Shown here in pieces: positions 54,556 through 64,000 of a DNA stretch of 64,000 nucleotides. The stretch covers positions 9,884,211-9,948,210 of the forward strand of contig OZ025268.1 in assembly GCA_964019165.1 (NCBI GenBank), given 5' to 3'. This DNA is from Mastigias papua (lineage: Eukaryota; Cnidaria; Scyphozoa; Rhizostomeae; Mastigiidae). Made by a program: the position numbers and the translations under genes. The notes beneath the pieces were generated by a model, which searched no databases, had not been told where the DNA came from, and saw only the letters and a list, made by a program, of their open reading frames with translations. The stretch's first letter is position 1, and each line of letters opens with the position of its first letter.

Positions 54556-57500
54556 ATGGCAGGGAACCGTTTCAAGTTCCAAAGTTTTACGCAGAGGATT
54601 GCAAGCATACAAATAGATGTTGTGCATAGAATAGGTGAAGCTCGGGAAGTTCCAGACGAGGAGCAGGATACATTTTTTCGAGAAAGTCTGGCGAAATGGT
54701 CGGAACTTAATTGCACTCAAGATTTTGTGAATTTTCACAAAGAAGTGCAAGGGCATGTCCAAGATTTGAAACAATTACTATTCCACAAAGATGAAGTATT
54801 TGAAATTTTGTGTAAACATTTGAGTTTTGTGAACTCCACCTGTTTGGATGCTCTCCTTGATTTGATGGCACAACTTACCCGTGATCTCCAATTTGAGATA
54901 TACCCATATTTTGAGAGAATCCTTGATACTCTAGCAAATTTACTGCACAGTCACGATGCAGATGTATTGGAAAATACATTTGTTTGTTTAGCGTTCATAT
55001 TCAAATACTTATGGAGATACATGATTAATGATTCACATAAGATATACGGGTGAGTATAAATGAGATCATATCGAATCAAAAGTTTTTATAGTTTGCTCTA
55101 ATTTGCGATTGTGCTGTTAGATCATCAATCCTTCAGAGTCCAAAGGTGCTGTAGATGTATTAATGTAAGCTGGGGTTGAAAATACTTATTCTTTTATATT
55201 TTTTGCGGAAAGTTCAACGGGTATCTGATCGGGAACACATCTGCAAAGAAGGCATTGTATCCAGTCGTTTCAAACCTGTTGCTAGAAAAAATTCCTGAAA
55301 AATGCTTGAAGGAATTTGTATGTAAAGCAAAAGCAATAGCAAATGCCTGTACTTAAATAACTTAAATTTAGATATGGCTGTATATTGCTTCAAGCTTTCA
55401 TTGCCTCTTTCCCAGGTTTTATAAGAGGTTGCTTATGAACACTCAAAAGCCACATATTCGCCGATTTGCTGCAGAGAGTATAGCTTTCTTGGTAAGAAAA
55501 ATTAGAAGCAAGGAAAGTATTTTAGATGTGTTGTTCAGTTCAGTACAGGAGGATCCAAGTCTTGGTGAAGGGGTAGGCATCCTGCTGTTTGAGACAATAA
55601 AGGGTACAAATAAACTGTTCCATTCTTGCACTGCTGAAGTTATCAGTCTTGCCCTCAAAATGTTATCAAGAAATCAATCTTTAGCTGGTGCTAATGGTCA
55701 GGTTGGTACTTTGTGATTATTTGTTTTCAGTATATATTGTATTGAATTATTGCTCAAAAAGTATATCTTCTGCAGAGCTGGACTGTGGAATCGCATTTCT
55801 TTAGTTTTACTAACACAATACTATTATTGTTGTATGTAATGCCAAGCAGCCTTCCTATGCACAATAATATATTGATAGATAGATATCTAAATTGCTTTTT
55901 CAACCCAGATGGGTAAATGGTACTATCGAGTACCATCACTAGTATGATTACAGATGCTCTGTTACTGATTAAGCAAAGATTAATTTTTTACTTATTAGAC
56001 TGTGCTTAAGTTGTTTGTTCAAGTAGGAGATTGAAGAGCATTTAATAAAACATATCATAGCCTAGCATGAGTTGGTATTTGTCCAATAATCTAAGTTTTG
56101 GTACCTTTGTAGATGAATGTGGCATCACTTTGTGGTATGGAGATGATCAAATATCTCTTATTTGGTTAGTAAGCTATCTGCTAACCAGAGAGATAATTAA
56201 TAATATCATTTCAAGGATGTAATAACTGGTGAAAGTAGTATATATTATGAATGGCATAGTAGTTCTTACATAGTAGTTTAGGTGTTTTATATAACTCAAC
56301 AAGTAGAGACTTTTGTCATTAGAACTATGCTTTGTTATATTCACAGGTTTTTCAATGCTTGGAAATAACATTTAAAGCTGCTTGTAATTATACTTCAAAA
56401 GAAGCATCTGGTATCCTTTGGGATTGTCTCTTTTTGGAAGTCAAGTCAAGCTTATCAGAATTACAGAAAAATATAGTTCTGCCATTCAAGGGCAACCAGG
56501 AGTTACATTTATCCTTAAAAATTATCAATCTTGTCAAGTTATTCATGATCCTAGTTGGTTGGAAATCTGGATCACTGGTTGGAGGATATTCAGGAAAAAT
56601 ACAGAAGGTATTGTAGACATAAGATTTGTAATGTGTTACATTTTTTGGCCAGTAGGCTATCAAGTTTTTTCTTTAGAGAGTAATATACTTTGTTAAATTT
56701 ATTAGATCAGCATATCAAAAGCTTTAGTAAAGTCTATGAATGCAGTATACAACTCCACTTTCTGCTCTGTACACTTCTCTTGAATTTGACAAAAGCTTAA
56801 CACCAGATTAATGGTGCTTTGGTTGCTTTGAGATCCACTCTGGGTCTCAGGTAGGACACATGTGGGGACACATCTTCTCATTTATTCAGTTGAAGATGAT
56901 GCATGCCATTATCTTTCTGGCATTTGAGAGAAGGGAGATCCCTATGTAATTGCTGCATTCTTTCCTACTTCCCTGTTTGAAGATAGGGACAATATTAGCA
57001 TCTTTCCGGTCCTGTGGTATTTGCTCCTCATTCCAGATTGTGACAATCAGGTTATGCAGCCTCTCTTGAAGTTTCAACACACCTTGCTTCCACACCTCAG
57101 CAGGGATCCTGCTGCCACTAGGGGCTTTATTATCCTAGGTGGAAACAATTGCCACATTCAGTTCATCATGGCTTGGTACACTGTCTAATCCTTTATATGC
57201 AGGTCTGTCAGGGAGGCCCTCTAGGACAGTTTTATCCACAGTTCCAGGTACATTCAGTAGTTGATTGATATGTTGGGCAGTCTTTCTCCTTTAACACTGT
57301 TTTTTTTATCTTGAGCTAATAGCTGTGCATTTCCATTTTGTTGTGGTCTTCACACATTTCTTAGGCCATTGTAAAATGCCTTCATATCATTGATATCTGC
57401 AGGCTATTGGAGTGGCCCTGCCTTCTTTTCCTACCATTTGGATTTCATGTCATCAATTGTACTTCTGTAGTCGGCTTTGGATCTTTGCAAGCCAGGCAAT

Positions 57501-60500
57501 ACTTGCTTGAATATTATGCTGTAGTTCTTGAGCTTTAGCCTTATTTTGCTCCACCATCATGCATTTAGTTCCTCATCATTTTGGTCAAACCAGTCTTGAT
57601 GCTTACACTTTGGTTCCCGAGGATCACAGTGGCAGTTTTTATAAGCAGATCTCTTCTGCCTGACTCAACCTTCCTCTAAACTGTTGTTATTGCCAGTTTC
57701 ATGTTCTATATTCCATGTTCTCCAAACTACATAGTCCATGTTCTTATCCAGCTGCTTCTGAAATACCTGGAGACACTGCGGATTGTTTAGTTTTTTAACA
57801 TTTAGCTTAGGTATTGGCATCACTTTGGTTTTCTTCCTCTGTTTTTGCATGGTGAAGGCTAGCTTAGATCGAACCATATTATAATGCATTACACAGTCTG
57901 TGGCTCCCATTCATATTATCACCTACTCCAAGAGGTGCCAATACTTTGACCGAGGGCGCATCCAGGCAGCTTGGTGATGTTGCTTGTGTTTCAAGACGGT
58001 GCTTGTAATGACCAGATTGCACTCAGAGCAGAATGCCAGAAGAAGCTCTCCATGTGCATTGCATTTGCCAGTACCTTGTGTTTCTATAACACTGGGATTG
58101 TTCTCAGCCTCTCTCCCCACACAAGCATTGAAGTCTCCAGCTATGATCAGCTTATGGGTGATAGGTATATTCTTGATTGTCTCTCTCTGATCGCTATAGA
58201 ACCTTTCTTTGTTTTGCTTGTCATAATCGGAGCATAGGCACTCATGATCGTCACAAAAGCCTTCCTCTGAAGTGGCAGTTTCATGGTCATTATTGGGTCA
58301 ATTATCGGTTATGGCTTCTGTTGCAGGCCTTGGGCAATTGAATTGATAGCGAATTCAACTCCTGACTCTTTCCTCTCAGTATTGGACTTTCCATTTCAGA
58401 AAAATGTATAGCCACTATCTACTATGCTACCATTTTGAGCAAGCGAATTTCACGTAGAGCAACGATGTCAGTGTTATATCTATTCAACTCCTTTGCTTCA
58501 AATGCTGCCCGATATTCAGGTCTTTTTGAACCATCTCTGTCTAACAATATCCTGATATTCCATTCTGCTAGCCTCAGAAACTTCCGGTTGTTGCCATTTC
58601 CTCCTAGCTTACTTTTCACTGGATACAGAGGGGGGGGCGAGCCAGCGTGAACCTTGTTCTGTCTATCCTCGCCCTTAAGATGCTACCAAAATTATCCCTG
58701 GTGATGGCTCCCCAATGAGCCTTTTACTGATATTGTTTGTCAGTTCCGTGTTGGTGTCCAGGTACACCCTCCCCGTCCTTGCATAAGGAGCAGGTAGTGC
58801 CAGCTTAGTTACCGACCGGCAACCCGACCCATGAACAGGTAGTACCGGATACAGGACTACCGTTAGCAGTGCATAGCCAGAACTGACAGACTGACTTGAC
58901 GCAAAAAAGTGTTGTAATGTTCACAGACAATGTGTTCACAGTATGAAAAATGCTAGAGAATGTCGATAGTTGTGGAAGAATTTCACTGTGGAAGAATTCC
59001 TCGACAGGATACAAGTAAAACTCATTTAAGCTATTTGTTACTTCTTGTTTGATTGGTTTGCTAATGAACACCGCCTTTCAAGACACGGTGCTTAATAGAG
59101 GGTGGCTTTTAATAGAGGGCGGTGTTTATTACATATCTTTAGCTAGACATAGTGTTGTAAAGAGGATGGCATGTATCAGATGGGGGCATTTTCTAGAAGA
59201 AATACCGTACATGGAGAAGTTTCAAGAAGTTCCCACTGTATATACTTCAAGGTTCTTGTCATGGGATAATTTCCTGAATGTCGACATCTTTATAAACTCT
59301 TTCAAAGCAGGATATACTAAGTTTTACGAAAAAATAACTGTCAAACATTCGCTAACGGAAGTCATTCGTTAATAATTAAGCATAGGCTCTGGTTATGACA
59401 TTAAAGTCCAGAATTCAACAGATTTTATTTAAAAGAAAATTTGTGCTGGGCCTTGACTCATGAAAAGAAAATACAGGAAGTCCAGATTGGGACCTCAACG
59501 GTTCATAATTTTTCTGAAAACCGAAGTTTGCACATTTCATGCCATTCTGCTCTGAATAGTTCTTTGGTGTGCAATGCAATGCTCGTGAGCCATTTCCCTT
59601 ATGGAAAAGGTTGATGTAGTAAAGGCTTGATGTTTTTTATTAAGTGTAGCTATGCATCAAAGGCAAGAATGGTGATTGATTTCACTAATAGCAAGAAACG
59701 AACATAGTGTGTTACCAAACATGAAGTCCTTAATGGTACAGTAATGATTATTTTTGCTTAGAGGATAACACTGATATATGTTTGCTTTTAGATGCTGAAT
59801 GAGTTGCTTGTCCTGAAATATTCTGTGAAATCTGGAGAAGTTATACTTGAATTTTTTGTTCAGTTGATACAAACACACATTTTAGGGACGCCAGTTACAG
59901 AAGTGCAATATACGATAGATTTGATTTTCAGAAATGATTTTGACAAAATCCAGATATCAAATGTTGTACAGAAATGCAGATCATCACTGGTATACTACCA
60001 GGCACTTCTACCATGTTACTTGAAGTACATGGAGACGAACCTTCTAAATGAGATGGATTACCAGTCAGAGGAATCAACATTGCTTATCAAATGTTTGTGT
60101 CAACACATTGCCTCAGATGAGAGCTATTTCAATGGAGCATTCAGTCCAGCATGTGATGAACTTTCTTTGATGCATTTCTCAGCTACAGCAGAAAATGATA
60201 GAATGGATGGATGCAAGTCTGTTTCTGATGTGATTCTGAAGCATATTACGAACTTTTGCAGTCAACTCAGTGTTTCAGATACAAAATCTTTGAAGATGTT
60301 GGACACTATTTGGTGTTGTGTGGTGGTAGCACCATATCTAAGGTATGCAGTCATTCTTGTTTCAAAATCCCGTAAATTTAACCAAACCACTTAAAAGCTT
60401 TGTTGGATATGAGAAGCCAAGAAACTTTTCCTAGTCATAATAGAAAACTAATTGTTGTAAATCCTTTTGGCTATTAGCATGTTAAAGATACCCTTTAGCA

Positions 60501-61984
60501 GGTTGGAAGGACTTGTGGAATATCTTCTAGAAATTTACTTGTCTGTCAGTTTTTCAGTACTTTCCAATTTGCAAGTGATACATTCAGATTGTTTGTGTTC
60601 AGTAGGCTGGTTTATTTGGGACCCAAGAAACGTAAGTTTGTTCCTGTTGCTCCTACGAATGTTACGCCCGTCTGTATGCAACTGAGGACTGCCAGTGTTT
60701 TGTCCAGAAAAATTGTTGGAGGAAAAGTATGAATATTCATTTTAAAATGGCATTTGGTGATTTTCGAAGTGTGAACCAAAAGCGACCGAAATGATTTTCT
60801 TTATGGAATAGCAGAGTTGCATGCCCACTGTGCAGTTAAAGGTTGTTTGTGTTAGATTCGAAGAACAGTTCCAGCCTTAGTATCATTAGACAAGGATGGA
60901 TATTAGGCAGGCGGCGGTTGTTCGGTCATTGGCACTACTTCAACCTGTTATGAGCACAATCTATGCTGTTGTTTTGTGCGGTACTAATTTCATTTTTTCA
61001 TAATATCTTGTTGCTAATTCTTTGGTTGTTTTGATTTGCAGACCAGTCAGCATGGAAAATTCTCTTGACTCCTTACAGCAACTAGTTCGTTCTTGCATTG
61101 CAATTGGCGCTGAGACAGATGATAACCTGACTGACTTTCACATCTTTCTAATTTCACAAGCTATCAGATCCTTTTATCTTATAAAATCAACATCATGTGA
61201 TGGTGTGCTAATGGATTTTGAAAGTGAAACTCTGCTATCAGTATTGCAGTAAGTAACTTTAGGCGGAAACGCCCCTCTCCGGTATTTATAGCAGAGATTA
61301 AGCACTGAATCACGAATAGCAACATTTTGCTTAATTCAACGACGTATTTGATCGTACGTTTTTTGAAACTTTGTGCTTGAAACCATAAGCATCGTCTTGC
61401 AGTAAATAGTTCTTTGCTGTTATGCTCCGTCAAGCAATAAAATTTTAATCTACACGCCCATGCGTCATAGGTCAAATGATTTGGGAAGGTAGTTGCAGGA
61501 GTTTTTACGTCGTATATTAGTAGTTTGTATTTTTGAAGACTTTTCAAGAGTAACGAAAGGCATTTTTTCTCGTCATGTTTTTTAGTCTATGTTGACTCTT
61601 TGAATTTGATTGAAGCAAATTCCAAACTATTGGACACAACGTCTTTTATACATTTGCACTCTGCCTTTAATCAAGCGGAGCTCAAATTTATCATAAATCA
61701 CTTTGTGCAGTCTGATTTCCGATCAATTTGAACTCGTTTTCCTTTTTTGTTTTCATGTTTTATTTGTTTCTATTTCAAGGCGTCATCCATCTAATGTACA
61801 TGTTCTTCAAGCTTTTGAGTATTATTCCAAATTACGTGACCAAGGAGATGACGTTTCAGCTGTGGCAATGTTGCAAAGGGTGTTCTACATCATCAAGTAT
61901 AACTTATCATCCCACTTACCAACTATCCGACATCTTACACTTCTGATACTTCATCATTTGTCAACTCAAATAAACGTCCCCAAG
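54556..61984 (+). CDS. UTP20: UTP20 / small-subunit processome component 20, N-terminal part (partial)
   Basis: Very large HEAT-repeat nucleolar protein of the SSU processome, needed for 18S rRNA maturation. Six exons are seen: 54556-55049, 55416-55701, 56347-56607, 59792-60342, 61042-61248, 61780-61984, giving 668 residues in a consistent frame; the rest is beyond the right edge (human UTP20 is about 2785 aa). Recognised by the N-terminal FxSFTQRIASIQIDVVHRI block, YPYFERIL, FKYLWRYMINDSHKIYG, the HIRRFAAESIAFLVRKI HEAT unit with EGVGILLFE and LFHSC, VVAPYLRPVS, and the PTIRHLTLLILHHL repeat. The start is the first Met before the conserved block; an upstream in-frame GTG is ignored. Intron 3 is 3.2 kb and holds a LINE. 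Confidence 0.88.
56696..58870 (-). mobile_element. Degenerate LINE (endonuclease plus reverse transcriptase start) in UTP20 intron 3
   Basis: The minus strand, from right to left: a 5' leader (58870-58625), an endonuclease start (LRLAEWNIRILLDRD, ELNRYNTDIVALREIRL), its middle (GELLLAFCSECNLVI, AAWMRPRSKYWHL), then reverse transcriptase (NEEQIPQDRKDANIVPIFKQ, CSNYIGISLL) up to the motif-A block AFIDFTKAFDMLI, where it stops at about 56696. Many stops and shifts. The endonuclease is of the type often annotated as craniofacial development protein 2-like. The rest of RT and the 3' tail are missing. Confidence 0.85.
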
Positions 61985-62144
61985 GTACATTTGTTAGTTG
62001 TTTTGTCTTCTTTGCATTGTCTTGTAGAATAATGTACGAAGTGAAAACTTAGTTTCATCCTTCATCAACAGCACCTTTATCTTTAACAGCATCTTATAGG
62101 CAGTGCTACCTTACTGCATTGTTATAAATATATCTAAATATATG

Positions 62145-62272
<128 letters not shown>

Positions 62273-63854
62273 CTGATAGATACTGACAAAGATGCTATAT
62301 AGAAACGTCTACGTTGAAGAAAAGTATGTATTTTTGATTTAGTGTCTTATATATATATTATATACATCTTATATATATATATATACTTGGGGCTCAAAAT
62401 TACTGCACTGGTTGACAAAATTCATCATGGCTGATAGGTTGTTGGCATAAATTGATGCTCAACTTAAACTTCATCCTATCCGACTTTAATACATTCTTTG
62501 TTAATGAAGTAGCAATACTTCAATGCAGAGCAGAACTCAATTAACTTTGAAACAGTTGAACGTAGACAGTCTGGCGCCCCTTTAGAGCTGTGATTTATTG
62601 ATTTTTGTGGGAGAACCATTTGTGTTTGAGGCTTCATTCACACAATTAGGAATTCGCCAGTTAAGTTTGACAATGAGATTCTGAGATGTATACTTCTCTG
62701 TTTCTGGACCAATGGATCATCAATCTCATCCTTGGTTGCTAATAAACCATTAAAGTACTATTTTGCTTGTATATCACGATCAGCTTCAAACTTTCGAAAA
62801 TATATATGTAGATACTGTTTTCTGGTCCGAGAAACACAGCAATGATACCAATTTGACATATATTTTTGTCCTTTTAGTTGGTTTTTGAGAATTATTGTCA
62901 TGATTAAAGTTAGCTGGCCTCCCCTATTCTTGATCGGTTTGATTACTAGCTTCTGCAAGAGCCTATTTTCACGAGGTAGAGTTTACATAAATGAACTAGT
63001 TTTTAGTATATGCTACCAAACGGCCTAAACCATTAGGCGTAATGTTCGTCTGAGATATAACAGATGCTGAATTGCAATGCACTGAACAGAAAATACTGTT
63101 TAAATGGCTTTTTCTATCATACATCAAGTAATGAGTAGTTTATTATCCCTTTTCAGACACAAATAACATTAGTCCGAAAAGGAAACCTCTTTCCTTTGGT
63201 CTATCTTCCAGTGACCAAGTGTACTTGGTACACCTAAACCAATACAGGTGATAGCTACCACAAGTTAAAAAAACAAACTGTCTTTTTATATTTTATAAGA
63301 CGTTATGCAATATTAGTGAAAATAGGCCTTTCCAGGGTAGCTAATAAATATTTTGTTCGAAACGATACTGATTTGCTCGTTACATAATTTTTTCAATTTT
63401 ACAAACCTGAGCTTCTTGTAAAGCTTGCATACAAATCTCTCCCTTATCTTAATTAATGTTTCTGAGCGACCATCTTTTGGTTTCAAACCGATAAAACCAG
63501 TTTTTCTGAAGTTCTTCTAATTTCATACTAAACAGCTATACTAGAATCCAGGAATTGCCGCAAATCTTGGACAGCAATGCTCTTTTTCTTCAATATTTTA
63601 CACAGCAAGTTGTTCTTTATCATTTGATTTAGGTACGCTTCTTTAAGAGCCTTTTGAAAAGAAAAAAGCACGAAAGCACAAACTTTTTATGCCTCATATA
63701 TCACGTAAGCACTCAAACAAATACTTTTCCGCCGAAACATTGACCACATGCTCTCTGGCTTTCAGATCAGAGCTGTGGTTTTGGTCAACCTGTGACAAGC
63801 CTTCATTGGACGCCATATTGGATCAACCTGTGCAGCACTTTTGAACCCAAAGTG

Positions 63855-64000
<146 letters not shown>

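Overview
This is an intron-rich, A+T-rich nuclear genomic window from an invertebrate animal, probably marine. The gene set is animal: methionine synthase reductase, a WASP-interacting protein and the pre-ribosomal factor UTP20. It also carries Ty3/gypsy, Penelope, LINE, mariner and pogo type repeats, many MITEs and long (TA)n tracts. A cnidarian or other early-branching metazoan is a guess from transposon flavour; the sequence does not fix the phylum.

Layout. 1-2.8 kb: (TA)n/(TG)n microsatellites around a hairpin element, then a candidate first exon of a single-pass membrane protein running off the left edge (minus). 2839-3292: a foldback made of two inverted copies of a Penelope-like 3' end. 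5783-17141: one nested block. The outer element is a complete minus-strand Ty3/gypsy retrotransposon with 478-bp LTRs that read as identical, a 4-bp target duplication, intact gag and pol, and a textbook -1 frameshift site. Its left LTR is split by a 4872-bp insertion that carries two intact convergent genes: a large protein with candidate transposase acidic residues and a zinc knuckle, and a small chromo-barrel-like protein. Because the outer LTRs are identical, both insertions are recent. This two-gene element is the best candidate for an undescribed system here.

18.7-37.8 kb (plus): MTRR, 18 exons, 755 codons in one consistent frame, with one GC-AG intron and an unusual CxxCxxCxxC insert. 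Its introns hold a Penelope-like fragment, a (TA)n-flanked MITE, a TA-flanked MITE, a LINE 3' end, a palindrome-rich MITE and a pogo/Tigger-like element. 37.8-46.1 kb: intergenic, full of MITEs. 46.1-51.4 kb (plus): a WIPF/verprolin gene, 5 coding exons, 527 codons, with a LINE 3' end and a dead mariner in introns. 54.6-62.0 kb (plus): the first six recognised coding exons (668 codons) of UTP20, running off the right edge, with a minus-strand LINE in intron 3.

The three host genes are single housekeeping or cytoskeletal genes on the same strand. Nothing in the sequence suggests they are functionally linked. Exon boundaries were set by hand from splice consensus, phase agreement and remembered family similarity, not by alignment software.
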